Shown here in pieces: positions 1 through 7,924 of a DNA stretch of 43,095 bases; positions within the stretch are counted from its first letter, which is position 1, and each line of letters begins with the position of its first letter. The stretch lies in contig NZ_NHRY01000038.1 in assembly GCF_002937115.1 (NCBI RefSeq), positions 1-43,095 on the forward strand, written 5' to 3'. The notes beneath the pieces were generated by a model. That model had not been told where the DNA came from, did no database searches, and saw nothing but the letters and a program-made list of their open reading frames with translations. A program made the translations under genes and the position numbers. Source of the DNA: Rhodopila globiformis. Its GTDB lineage: Bacteria; Pseudomonadota; Alphaproteobacteria; Acetobacterales; Acetobacteraceae.

Positions 1-2
1 TC

Positions 3-83
3 GAGGCCTTCATCGCCTACTTCAACCGCACCCTCGCCAAGCCGTTCAAGTGGACCATGACCGGCAAGCCGCTCGCTGCGTGA
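3..83 (+). CDS. IS630-family transposase, C-terminal end (partial)
   Basis: Only the last 26 codons and a TGA stop are inside the window. The peptide contains YFNRTLAKPFKWTMTGKPL, which I recognise as the typical C-terminus of IS630-family (Tc1/mariner-like DDE) transposases. The rest of the gene lies upstream of the window, so it cannot be judged intact or broken. The palindromic stretch at 125-230, ending GCTCTA, lies just downstream and could be the right end of the same element. Confidence 0.75.
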   Translation, partial: EAFIAYFNRTLAKPFKWTMTGKPLAA

Positions 84-124
84 GCGGCCGTCGAAATGGG
101 GTTCGTTCTTCCGGCGAGGTGTAC

Positions 125-230
125 TAGAGCGTTTTCAGCCTGACTGGAAACGCTCCAGCTCATAATTTCACCAGCAATTTCATCGGCCTGAAATCGCTCC
201 GCGATTTCCAGTCAGGCCGATATTGCTCTA
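125..230. repeat. Palindromic IS630-like end or MITE, 106 bp
   Basis: The stretch starts TAGAGC and ends GCTCTA. It carries GCCTGACTGGAAA at 135-147 and its reverse complement TTTCCAGTCAGGC at 206-218, so both ends are inverted copies of one another. TA dinucleotides at the outer edges fit the TA target preference of IS630/Tc1-mariner elements. It lies 42 bp after the transposase stop. It may be the right end of that insertion sequence or a separate non-autonomous derivative. Confidence 0.6.
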
Positions 231-277
231 GGTAAGGGAACGCTTCCGGTGCGGCGAGGGAGCAACGTCGTCTCCCT

Positions 278-300
278 CTCGTCATGGCCGGGGAGGCAAC
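278..300. repeat. Degenerate 78-bp-type palindrome remnant
   Basis: The sequence CTCGTCATGGCCGGGGAGG matches the left arm of the window-wide palindrome that begins CGTCATGGCCGGGCGTGTCC. The right arm is missing. Apart from this and the element at 125-230 I see nothing in the 84-417 spacer. Confidence 0.5.
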
Positions 301-417
301 GGCCGCTGCCATTTTCCGCCGTCGCGGTGCCGGGCCGCGGGGGGACCGGCAGGCGCCACACCGCGCGGCCAGCCAGTCCGGAGCACCGGCTTGCCGTGCA
401 GCCTGGACGCGGCACGG

Positions 418-660
418 TCACTCGATGACGTCGGCTTCCGGGCGATCGGTGGCTTCGGAGATCTCGGTGTGCCACCGCCCATTGGCGTCCTGGTATTCGA
501 TCTGCGTCTGGTCGCCCGGCACGTGCTGCTCGGCCGCCACCCGCTTGGCGGCAGCCAGGGCGGCTTCGCGGGTGCGAAACGCTTCGGAGAAGACGTCGTT
601 CAGCTTGTACGCCCAGCCGCCGTCGTGCTGGACCACTCGGTAGTGAATGTGTGCCATCAC
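418..660 (-). CDS. DUF2188-like small protein
   Basis: An 80-residue soluble protein beginning MMAHIHYRVVQHDGGWAYK, with the pattern of the DUF2188 family: an opening beta strand, a GGW motif, an alanine-rich helix (residues about 30-45) and a charged C-terminus. No signal peptide or membrane segment is visible. It stands alone, upstream of and in the same direction as the MfnB/FolB-like gene. The second Met could equally be the start. The function of the family is unknown to me. The overlapping 154-residue frame on the same strand is a shadow. Confidence 0.7.
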   Translation of the reverse strand: MMAHIHYRVVQHDGGWAYKLNDVFSEAFRTREAALAAAKRVAAEQHVPGDQTQIEYQDANGRWHTEISEATDRPEADVIE

Positions 661-785
661 CCAGATCCCTCACCATGATAACTGTTGATTTTAGCGGAAT
701 CGGCCGGATTGTGCCACACCGCCGCGCCAGGAAAGCGGCGCCGTTTCATCGGTCCGGATTCCGGGCGGCCGGGAGGCGCGACGCT

Positions 786-1952
786 TTACGACCGAGTATG
801 GCCGAAGCCGGCCGCCTCGGCCAAAGGCTGGACAAGCGGCGGGCTCAGCGTCCGCGCCGCCGCGCGGCTGCGCTCGATCTCGACGCCGACGGTGCCCAAG
901 CCGGTGTCCAGCTTCTGCACCCGCACCATCACCCGCGCCACGCGTGGATGCGCCAGCACCATCGCGGCGATCCGCTCGGCCAGGGTTTCGACCAGCCCGA
1001 CATGCCCGGACCCGGTCAGCAGCCGGATTCCGTCGGTGATCAGGTCATAGGAGAACACGTCGCGCATGTCCTCCGCCGCACGCCCGCCGCGCGCCACCCA
1101 GGCCGAGACGCTGAAGCGCACGGCCTGCGGCGCGTCCCGCTCGCGCGCATAGGCGCCGATGAACACCGGCAGCACCAGGTCCTCGACGAACACGCGGTCG
1201 ACCGGGCCGTCCGGCAGCGTCGCCGCCGGCGCATAGCCGCGCGCGGCCAGCAGGCGGTAATCGACGTCGCCCCCGGCCGGCAGGTCCGGCGGGATCAGCC
1301 CGCGGATCGCCTGCACCCGCGCCAGGTCGAGCGGCCCCATCCTGTCGCCCGCGCCACACAGCGCGCCGCGGAAGCCCAGCAGGTCGGGCGACAGCACCAG
1401 CAGCCGCGGCACGTCGGGCGGCTCCAGCGAGCCGGCCAGCCCGGCCTCCAGCCCGTTGGCATGGCAGTCCTCGACGAAGCCGAGCAGGCGCGGCAAGCCG
1501 AGGTGATCCAGCAGGTGGCCGGACGCCTTGTCCCGCGTGTCGAGCATCGCGCCGGCGAAGCCGGCACGCCGCAGCGCCGGCAGCAGCGACAGGCCGGGAG
1601 CGGCTTCGGCCGGGAACACGCCGATCAGCCTGGCCCCCGAGGCGGCTTTGGCCAAGCGGTCGAGGCGGTTCGCCAGGCCCTCGCCGGGCACGATGCGCAG
1701 CCTGACCATGTCGGCGCCGGCGGTGGCCACCGCCCGCACCGCCGCGCGCAGCCCATCGGCCGGCATCGCCAGGTCGCCGGCGAGGGCACTGACCGGGCGG
1801 CGCCCGCCGATAGCCTGCGCCGTGGCGCGGATTACCGCCGCGTGGTCTTGCGCGCCCTCGGCGGGATTCTGCACATCGATGATATCGGCTCCGCCGGCCA
1901 GGGCGATTTCCGCCTCCTGCGGGCCGGTCACAGACGCCAGCATGCGGGTCAT
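786..1952 (-). CDS. Fusion of MfnB-like (DUF556) and dihydroneopterin aldolase (FolB)-like domains
   Basis: A 388-residue cytoplasmic protein. Residues 1 to about 235 resemble (5-formylfuran-3-yl)methyl phosphate synthase (MfnB, DUF556), an archaeal methanofuran-biosynthesis TIM barrel also found in methylotrophic bacteria: an ASVTGPQEAEIALAGGADI start, DVQNPAEG, and MLDTRDK. Residues about 255-370 look like FolB (VFVEDLVLPVFIGAYARER, VETLAERIA, VQKLDTG). The lysine of the usual DVKNP motif is Gln here, and the second conserved lysine region (ADYIKVG in archaeal MfnB, from memory) reads ADMVRLR; the LDTxxK lysine is kept. The fusion suggests a role in methanofuran and/or methanopterin-type cofactor synthesis for formaldehyde oxidation, consistent with the neighbouring xox genes. 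Catalytic activity of the first domain is uncertain. Confidence 0.8.
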   Translation of the reverse strand: MTRMLASVTGPQEAEIALAGGADIIDVQNPAEGAQDHAAVIRATAQAIGGRRPVSALAGDLAMPADGLRAAVRAVATAGADMVRLRIVPGEGLANRLDRLAKAASGARLIGVFPAEAAPGLSLLPALRRAGFAGAMLDTRDKASGHLLDHLGLPRLLGFVEDCHANGLEAGLAGSLEPPDVPRLLVLSPDLLGFRGALCGAGDRMGPLDLARVQAIRGLIPPDLPAGGDVDYRLLAARGYAPAATLPDGPVDRVFVEDLVLPVFIGAYARERDAPQAVRFSVSAWVARGGRAAEDMRDVFSYDLITDGIRLLTGSGHVGLVETLAERIAAMVLAHPRVARVMVRVQKLDTGLGTVGVEIERSRAAARTLSPPLVQPLAEAAGFGHTRS

Positions 1953-2127
1953 TCAGAGTCCTCGGCGCCTCGTATCCGGGTGCGGCGTGTCCGGGTGCGG
2001 ATCAACCGCGGCGGTCTCATCGGCAGCCTCCTTGCGGCGGATGCCGGGTTGCATCACCTTGCGCGGCATAAAACGTCCAAATCGAACCGCGCGCAACGGC
2101 GGAAACCGGGGTCGCAGGGAGGACCGC

Positions 2128-2745
2128 ATGAAACCGACGATTGTCCTGCTGGCTGTGTTGACGCTGGCCACCCCGGCTGCCGCCCAGGCGGCGCGGCGCA
2201 ACCTGGACCCCGACTGGCCCTGCCAGCAGGTGAAGGTCGGCGCCTTGTCGGTGGCGTTGTATTGGAATGGCCCGGCGATCGATCCCGCCACGGCCGGCTG
2301 GCAGCAGGATCAGGACGTCGCCACGCTGGTGGGCGCCGTTACCCAACGGCGGCTGCCGATGGACGTGGCGGTGCAGCGCATCAATGCCTTCGCCAGGGCG
2401 GCGGGCGCCGGCAAGGACCGTCGGCTGCCGCTGCTGTTCGCCGGCGTGTTCGCCGTGCTGGACCGCGAGCGGGCGAAGGTGCTGGACGGGCTGGACCGGT
2501 TCGGCCGGCGGCAGAAGGAACTGGCGGCCGGCCTCCGGCAGGAAGTCGAGGCGCTGCGCGCGGCGCAGGCCGCCTCGCCGCCGGACGACGCGAAGATCCA
2601 GGACCTGACCCGGCGGCTGCAATGGGACCAGGAGTTCTTCGACCGGCGCCGCCAGTCGCTGCGCTTCGCCTGTGACCTGCCGCAGACCATCGAGCAGCGG
2701 CTGTACGGCCTGGCGCAGGCGATCCAGTCGCACCTTGGGGAATGA
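2128..2745 (+). CDS. Exported protein of unknown function, xox cluster
   Basis: 205 residues. The ATG at 2128 is chosen because GGGAGG precedes it by six bases and it gives a clean signal peptide (MKPTIVLLAVLTLATPAAAQA); a much longer upstream frame is rejected. The mature part has few motifs. It includes a long charged, probably coiled-coil helix at residues about 115-175 and two cysteines, one in WPCQQVKVG and one in RFACDLPQT, which could form a disulfide. Its stop abuts the stop of the convergent CXXCW gene with no gap. Placement beside the methanol dehydrogenase operon suggests a periplasmic accessory role. I do not recognise the family. Confidence 0.75.
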   Translation: MKPTIVLLAVLTLATPAAAQAARRNLDPDWPCQQVKVGALSVALYWNGPAIDPATAGWQQDQDVATLVGAVTQRRLPMDVAVQRINAFARAAGAGKDRRLPLLFAGVFAVLDRERAKVLDGLDRFGRRQKELAAGLRQEVEALRAAQAASPPDDAKIQDLTRRLQWDQEFFDRRRQSLRFACDLPQTIEQRLYGLAQAIQSHLGE

Positions 2746-3318
2746 TCAGGGACGCGGCCTGGGCTCGCGATGCTCCAGCGGCAGGCCGTGCGCCGCCCAG
2801 CCGTCGGTGCCCCGGGCATACCAGTCCACCTGCGTATAGCCCAGCGCCTCGGCGCGCCGGGCGGCGTTCCACGACATCCAGCAATCGGCGAGGCAGTAGA
2901 ACACCAGGTGCCGGGACCGGTCGCCGTGCGTTGCCGCCTGCAGGCTGTGCTCGAACCAGGTTTCCATCACCGGGGCCAGTTCGCCATAGCCGGTGTCGGG
3001 CAGCCAGATGCTGCCGGGGATGTCGTAGCGCGGCTTCGGATGCCAGATGGTATCCGGCGGCAGCCCCTTCGGCCGCGGCGGCTGCGGCAGGGCATCGATG
3101 AAGACCGCGCGCCCCTGCCGCCACAGCGCCGCCGCCTGCTCCGTCGTCAGCGCCGGCCGGCCGTTCAGCGTTGCCGGCACCGGGGCACGATAGGCGCTGG
3201 TGCGGTAGCCCGCGGGTTCAGGCGCCGGGGTGGCGGATTCCGCTGGCGCGGCGGCCGTACAGAGCAGCGCGCACAGCCCCAGGGACGCCAGTGTCAGACA
3301 CCGCAGAGATTGCCTCAC
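2746..3318 (-). CDS. PQQ-dependent catabolism-associated CXXCW-type protein (rhodanese-like)
   Basis: A 190-residue exported protein with a signal peptide over roughly residues 1-28. It has a rhodanese-like fold pattern with VFIDALPQPPRPKGLP and the hallmark segment FYCLADCWMSWNAARRA, where the Cys pair precedes Trp. This matches the family annotated as PQQ-dependent catabolism-associated CXXCW motif protein (spacing here CLADCW). It is the last gene of the xoxFGJ operon. Its start is a GTG overlapping the xoxJ stop (GTGA), so it is translationally coupled. The molecular role is unknown; sulfur or redox handling in the periplasm is an inference. Confidence 0.88.
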   Translation of the reverse strand: MRQSLRCLTLASLGLCALLCTAAAPAESATPAPEPAGYRTSAYRAPVPATLNGRPALTTEQAAALWRQGRAVFIDALPQPPRPKGLPPDTIWHPKPRYDIPGSIWLPDTGYGELAPVMETWFEHSLQAATHGDRSRHLVFYCLADCWMSWNAARRAEALGYTQVDWYARGTDGWAAHGLPLEHREPRPRP

Positions 3319-4166
3319 TGCGTTATGGCCTTGCCCTGCTCATCGACGATGGGAACGCCATAGGCGATCAGGATCTTGTTGATCGCCCCCTGGTTGTCGG
3401 CGATCAGGTGGTTCAGCGTCCGCTTCCAGTCGCGGTCGCTGCGCCGCACGCCCATGGCAATGCGGAAATCCATCGGCGCGCCTTGTTCATGCGTCAGCGG
3501 AATGACCCTCAGCGGCTTCGCGGACCGGCTGGCGTAATACCCGCCGATGGGCCCCCACAGCACGCCGGCGTCGATGGTTCCGTTGGCAATCTCGTCAATC
3601 ATCGCCTTGGTCGGCGCGTCCACACGGGTGTCGACATTCAACTGAAACGGCCTTGCGTCGGCGATCAGGCCGTCGCGGGCCATGATCGTCGCCGGCGGCG
3701 TGCCGGCGACCACGCCGATGTGCTTGCCCTTCAGCCGTGGGTCCTCCAGCGACGTGACGCCCGTGAGGCCGGAATCCTCGGGCACCACCAGCGCGTAGTA
3801 GGCGTGGTAGTACGGCGTGGTGGTCAGCACCATGTCGTCGCCCTGGGCGTCGCCCATGATAACGTCGCATTTCAGCGCGTTCAGCGTGTTGCGCACGAAG
3901 CCGACGGTGCGCGGGTAATAGGTGTAGGACACGGTCTTGCCGAGCTTCTGCGCGAACATCTCGGCCAGCTTGTCCTCGAAGCCCTGGTGCGCCTCGTTGG
4001 AGAACGGCAGGCTGCGTGGATCGGCGCAGACCCGGAACACCTTTGGATCGACCAACTCGACCGATCCGCCGAGGCCCGGCGCCTGCGCCTCGGCCCGCAT
4101 CGCCACCAGGCCCAGAAGGCACGCCGCCAGCGCCAGGCGGCGCGGCGTCAGTGCGGCTATGGTCAT
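3315..4166 (-). CDS. xoxJ: XoxJ, quinoprotein-associated periplasmic binding-like protein
   Basis: A 283-residue exported protein of the amino-acid-ABC-type solute-binding fold (SBP family 3): VFRVCADPRSLPFSN, LAEMFAQKLGKTVSYTYYP, CDVIMGDAQGDD, IGVVAGTPPATI and GVLWGPIGGYYA. This is the family annotated as quinoprotein dehydrogenase-associated putative ABC substrate-binding protein, called MxaJ/XoxJ. It has no transporter partner here; the family is thought to bind and mature the dehydrogenase rather than import a solute. The start at 4166 is preferred because GGAGG lies nine bases upstream and the signal peptide begins there. An ATG at 4184 overlapping the xoxG stop is the alternative. Confidence 0.92.
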   Translation of the reverse strand: MTIAALTPRRLALAACLLGLVAMRAEAQAPGLGGSVELVDPKVFRVCADPRSLPFSNEAHQGFEDKLAEMFAQKLGKTVSYTYYPRTVGFVRNTLNALKCDVIMGDAQGDDMVLTTTPYYHAYYALVVPEDSGLTGVTSLEDPRLKGKHIGVVAGTPPATIMARDGLIADARPFQLNVDTRVDAPTKAMIDEIANGTIDAGVLWGPIGGYYASRSAKPLRVIPLTHEQGAPMDFRIAMGVRRSDRDWKRTLNHLIADNQGAINKILIAYGVPIVDEQGKAITQ

Positions 4167-4183
4167 TGTCCCATGCCTCCGCA

Positions 4184-4702
4184 TCAGCCCAGGCAACTGT
4201 CTTCGTTCTCGGAGAAGCCCTTCGGCTTCGGCATATGATCGGTCGGCCGGCCGCGGCCCACGGCGCCGTCCGAGCGGGCGCGCAGGTAGATGTAGATCTC
4301 GTCGATGAAGCACATCACGTTCTTGTCCTGGCCCAGCGCCGGCATGACGAGGTCGCTGGAGGCGGTGACGTCCTTCTTGCCGCTGGCGACGGTGGTCATC
4401 ACGTCGGTGTAGTTCATGTGCTTCAGCGAATTGACCAACGCCGGCGCATAGGTCGATCCCAGCCCGTCCGGCCCGTGGCAGTGCATGCAGTTCGCCGTGT
4501 AGCGGATATAGCCGATATAGGTGTAGAAATCGACCTTGCCGTCCTTGTCCACCTTGTAGGTGGGATAGCCGTTCGCGTCGCGGTATTCGCCGTTGTCGTC
4601 ACTGACGGCGGCGGGATTGCCCGGCTTGTCCGCACGCGCGAATCCAATGGTCAGGCAGGCGGCCATCGAGGTGGTCAGCAGGATACGTGCAAGTCTCGTC
4701 AC
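4184..4702 (-). CDS. xoxG: XoxG, methanol-metabolism c-type cytochrome
   Basis: A 172-residue exported cytochrome c, the presumed direct electron acceptor of XoxF. I chose the GTG at 4702 because AAGGA lies eight bases upstream and a signal peptide follows (MTRLARILLTTSMAACLTIG). The heme motif CMHCH is at residues 72-76, and the likely axial Met is M120 in DLVMPALGQD. Two further cysteines, C131 (VMCFIDE) and C170 (EDSCLG), fit the four-Cys methanol-related cytochrome family. It lies 79 bp after xoxF and shares the operon. Longer upstream frames lack a plausible start. Confidence 0.93.
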   Translation of the reverse strand: MTRLARILLTTSMAACLTIGFARADKPGNPAAVSDDNGEYRDANGYPTYKVDKDGKVDFYTYIGYIRYTANCMHCHGPDGLGSTYAPALVNSLKHMNYTDVMTTVASGKKDVTASSDLVMPALGQDKNVMCFIDEIYIYLRARSDGAVGRGRPTDHMPKPKGFSENEDSCLG

Positions 4703-4781
4703 GCCGTTGGTCCTTGATGTTCTGCAAAGTAAAGGCTGGCGCCCGGCCTCCGCCGGAACGCCAGCCCGTGATCCGGTGGTT

Positions 4782-6593
4782 TCAGCTCTGCGGCAGCGCA
4801 AAGACCGTCAGGGTTCCGCCGAGCGAGGTGTACTGGTTCAACGCGGCATAGCCGCCGACGGCGCCGAGGCCGGCGTGCGGATCCGTCAGCCCCGCGGCCA
4901 GGCCGATGCCGGCCCATCCGCCGACGCCCGACAGCACGGCGACATACTGCTTCCCGGCATGTTCATACGTGATGACGTTGCCGATGATACCGGACGGGGT
5001 CTTGAAGCTGTACAGCTCCTTGCCGGTCTTGGCGTCGACCGCCTTCAGGTAGCCTTCCAGCGTGCCGTAGAACACCACGTTGCCGGCGGTCGCCAGCGCG
5101 CCTGACCAGACCGAGAACTGTTCCGGGTCCGACCAGACGATCTTGCCGGTGCGGGCGTCCCAGGCAATGAAATTGCCCATGTTGGTGCTGCCCTTCGGCG
5201 GATACATCGACAGCGTCGCGCCGACATAGGGCTGGCCCGCCGTATACGCCACGCGGAACGGCTCGTAGTCCATGCAGACATGGTTGGTAGGCACGTAGAA
5301 CAGGCCGGTCTGCGGCGAGAAGGCGGCCGGCTGCTCGTCCTTGGTGCCCAGGGCGGCCGGGCAGATGCCGGTGGTGTTGACGTCCTCACCGTTGTGCTGG
5401 GTCGAGTACTTCGGCACCACCTCGGGCCGGCCATAGTCCTTGCTGTTGCGGTCCATGTCGATCTTGGTGGCCCAGTTCACCGCCGGATCGTATTTGTCCG
5501 CCACCAGCAGCTCGCCGCTGTCGCGGTCCAGCGTATAGGCGAAGCCGTTGCGATCGAAATGCACCAGCAGGTGGCGCGGCTTGCCGTCGATTTCCTGGTC
5601 GGTCAGGATCATCTCGTTCACGCCGTCATAGTCCCACTGGTCGTGTGGCGTCATCTGGTACATCCACTTGACCTCGCCGGTGTCGGCGTCGCGCGCCCAG
5701 ATGGTCATCGAATACTTGTTGTCGCCGGGCCGTTGGGTCGGATTCCAGGTGGACGGATTGCCCGAGCCGTAGAAGATCAGGTTGGTGCGCGGGTCATAGG
5801 ACTTCCAGCCCCAGGTGTCGCCGCCGCCGATTTTCCACTGGTCGCCCTTCCAGGATTCCAGGCTGGAGTTCGCCGCCACCGGCTTGCCCAGCACGGTGGT
5901 CTTGCCGGGAACGATCAGCATGTCCTTGTCGGGGCCCATCGACCAGCCGCGCCAGACCTGATGGCCGTCGTTGGCGTCATAGGCTGCGAACCAGCCGCGC
6001 ACGCCGAACTCGCCGCCCGAGACGCCGACATAGACCTTGTCCTTGACGAACAGCGGCGCGTCGGTGCCGGTGGCGCCCTTCGACGGGTCATCGGTCTTGA
6101 CCGACCAGGCGACCTTGCCGGTCTTGGCGTCCAGCGCCACCAGCGTGGTATCGGCTTGGTGCAGGAAGATCTTGCCGTCGCCATAAGCCACGCCGCGGTT
6201 GACGGTATCGCAGCACATCACCGGAATGACGTTCGGATCCTGCGTCGGCTGGTACTTCCACAGGATCTTGCCCTCGTGGTTCAGGTCGAGCGCATAGACG
6301 ATGTTGGGGAACGGCGTATGCACATACATCACGTCGCCGACGACGAGGGGCGCGCCCTCATGCCCGCGCAGCACGCCGGTGGAGAATGTCCAGGCGACCT
6401 GCAGCTTGCCCGCGTTCTGGTTGGTGATCTGGTCGAGGCTGGAGTAGCGCTGCCCGTTCAGGGTCCCGGCCGGCGTCGTCCAGTTTTTCCCGGTGCCCGC
6501 CTGGTTGTCCTGCGCCATGGCCCCCGGCGCCATCAGCATGAACGACAGCATGGCGCCCGTCGTCAGCAGGCCATTCAGAAACGTTCTTCCCAT
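4782..6593 (-). CDS. xoxF: XoxF, lanthanide-dependent PQQ methanol dehydrogenase
   Basis: A 603-residue periplasmic quinoprotein, the usual length, with a signal peptide ending near AMAQD. It oxidises methanol to formaldehyde and/or formate using PQQ. It shows the adjacent-cysteine disulfide (MCCD, C127-C128), PQQ-stacking GGGDTWGW (257-263) and propeller tryptophan-docking repeats. Candidate metal ligands are E195, N279 and D321. The motif [12 protein letters not shown] has catalytic D321 plus D323; the extra Asp two residues downstream marks lanthanide-type XoxF and is Ala in calcium-type MxaF. It is first in the operon xoxF-xoxG-xoxJ-CXXCW. No mxaI-type small subunit is seen. An AAGGAA-like ribosome site precedes the ATG. 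Confidence 0.97.
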   Translation of the reverse strand: MGRTFLNGLLTTGAMLSFMLMAPGAMAQDNQAGTGKNWTTPAGTLNGQRYSSLDQITNQNAGKLQVAWTFSTGVLRGHEGAPLVVGDVMYVHTPFPNIVYALDLNHEGKILWKYQPTQDPNVIPVMCCDTVNRGVAYGDGKIFLHQADTTLVALDAKTGKVAWSVKTDDPSKGATGTDAPLFVKDKVYVGVSGGEFGVRGWFAAYDANDGHQVWRGWSMGPDKDMLIVPGKTTVLGKPVAANSSLESWKGDQWKIGGGDTWGWKSYDPRTNLIFYGSGNPSTWNPTQRPGDNKYSMTIWARDADTGEVKWMYQMTPHDQWDYDGVNEMILTDQEIDGKPRHLLVHFDRNGFAYTLDRDSGELLVADKYDPAVNWATKIDMDRNSKDYGRPEVVPKYSTQHNGEDVNTTGICPAALGTKDEQPAAFSPQTGLFYVPTNHVCMDYEPFRVAYTAGQPYVGATLSMYPPKGSTNMGNFIAWDARTGKIVWSDPEQFSVWSGALATAGNVVFYGTLEGYLKAVDAKTGKELYSFKTPSGIIGNVITYEHAGKQYVAVLSGVGGWAGIGLAAGLTDPHAGLGAVGGYAALNQYTSLGGTLTVFALPQS

Positions 6594-6885
6594 TTATCGT
6601 TTTCCTTCGTCATTTTTGCGGCCGGGCAGACGGTGGCCGCCATGCCGGCCCGAGGCTTTGTCGAGGAAGAGGTTTCCGGCGATCCATCACAGCAACAGAA
6701 CGAACACCAGCGGCCGCTTCTGCGGTGTGCCGTGCTGGCCCGAGTTCTGTCTGCGCGGGTTACCCGTCCTCCCCATTCAACAGGTAACCTTGCAGCCGGC
6801 TGCGGGAGTCATATGGTGGACAAAGCCGGACGGCAACCGATTTTCCGCTAAAATGAGTTGTTCCATCTTCACATTCCCATAATAA
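6594..6885. promoter_or_regulatory. Divergent xoxF / metallohydrolase control region
   Basis: This 292-bp spacer separates xoxF (leftward) from the metallohydrolase gene (rightward), so both promoters must be here. It contains the inverted repeat GGTTACC (6758-6764) / GGTAACC (6783-6789), a possible operator. A small palindrome TGCTGC-AAC-GCAGCA (6887-6901) lies at the edge of the rightward gene, within its first possible codons. The 6840-6890 part is noticeably AT-rich. No -35/-10 pair could be assigned with confidence. Confidence 0.45.
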
Positions 6886-7896
6886 ATGCTGCAACGCAGC
6901 ATAATGGATTCGTCAGATATGATCTGTTGTCTTGCCACCGTACTGCTGAAATGTATCCTTTATCAACGGGGCCGTGCCGCGTTCGCCGTTGTGGTTACTC
7001 TCGCATTGGCGGGCTGCCTGCCTGCACGCGCACAGGATACCCGCCTGACGATCGTCAAAATCGCCGACGGGATTTATGTGCACTTCGGCAACGTCGCGCT
7101 GACGACTCCCGGGAATGCCGGTGACATCGCCAATCTTGGCATCGTCGTTGGACATGATGCGGTGGCGGTCATCGATACGGGCGGCAGCGTGGCGGTTGGC
7201 AAGGCCCTGCTTGCGGCGGTGCGCGGCGTGACCGCCCTGCCGTTGCGCTACGTGATCAATACCCATGAGCACCCGGACCACGTCTTCGGCAATGCCGCGC
7301 TTGCCGGTCCTGGCGTAACGTTTGTCGGGCATCACAACCTGCCGGCATCGCTTCGCGCGCATGGTCCGTTCTACCTGCATTCGTTTCGTCCGGCGCTGGG
7401 CGACGCCGCCATCGGCCAGGTGCGGCTGATCCCGCCGGCGCTGCTGGTGGACGGTTCGAAGGAACTGGATCTCGGCGGGCGGAAGCTGCTGCTGACGGCC
7501 TGGCCGCCGGCGCACAGCGACTGCGACCTGACGGTGCTGGACGAGCAGGCGCATTTCCTGTTTGCCGGCGACTTGGTGTTCCTGGATCATGTCCCGGTCA
7601 TCGACGGCAGCCTGAACGGCTGGCTGAGCCTGTTGCCGCGCCTGGCCGCACTGCCGGCCGATCGTGTATTGCCGGGGCACGGGCAGCGTATTGCGCCCTG
7701 GCCGCAGGCGCTGGACGATGAGCGCCGTTATCTGCTGTCGATACAGGCCGACGCCCGCCGGATGATCGCCGCCGGCACGCCGCTGGCCGAGGCGGTGCCG
7801 TTTATCGGCCGGTCCGAGCGCGGGCGCTGGCAGTTGTTCGACGACTACAACCCGCGCAATGCGACCGCGGCGTTCAGCGAACTCGAGTGGGAGTGA
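6886..7896 (+). CDS. Quinoprotein relay system zinc metallohydrolase (MBL fold)
   Basis: Up to 336 residues, exported, metallo-beta-lactamase fold. The zinc motif HEHPDH gives H127, H129, D131 and H132 (numbering from the first ATG). Later metal ligands are in PPAHSDCDL and VLPGHGQ. The hydrophobic segment about 31-49 ends in LAGC-LPARAQ, so the mature protein may be a lipoprotein or simply cleaved. It matches the MBL proteins annotated as quinoprotein relay system zinc metallohydrolase 1/2, which occur beside PQQ dehydrogenases with a SoxYZ-like partner, as here. The start is uncertain: the ATG at 6886 lies in a palindrome, and 6904 or 6922 are alternatives. Confidence 0.88.
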   Translation: MLQRSIMDSSDMICCLATVLLKCILYQRGRAAFAVVVTLALAGCLPARAQDTRLTIVKIADGIYVHFGNVALTTPGNAGDIANLGIVVGHDAVAVIDTGGSVAVGKALLAAVRGVTALPLRYVINTHEHPDHVFGNAALAGPGVTFVGHHNLPASLRAHGPFYLHSFRPALGDAAIGQVRLIPPALLVDGSKELDLGGRKLLLTAWPPAHSDCDLTVLDEQAHFLFAGDLVFLDHVPVIDGSLNGWLSLLPRLAALPADRVLPGHGQRIAPWPQALDDERRYLLSIQADARRMIAAGTPLAEAVPFIGRSERGRWQLFDDYNPRNATAAFSELEWE

Positions 7897-7924
7897 CCAC
7901 GGGCGGAAAATCAAGGGAGGCAAG

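Noticed and set aside
651-2675. A 674-codon open frame on the plus strand
   Set aside because: It is a GC-skew shadow across the MfnB/FolB-like gene. It is rich in Arg, Gln and His without domains, while the minus-strand frame has clear family motifs.
4782-6593. Calcium-type MxaF or an ethanol quinohemoprotein
   Set aside because: The DYD motif indicates the XoxF type, there is no C-terminal heme domain, and the neighbours are xoxG and xoxJ.
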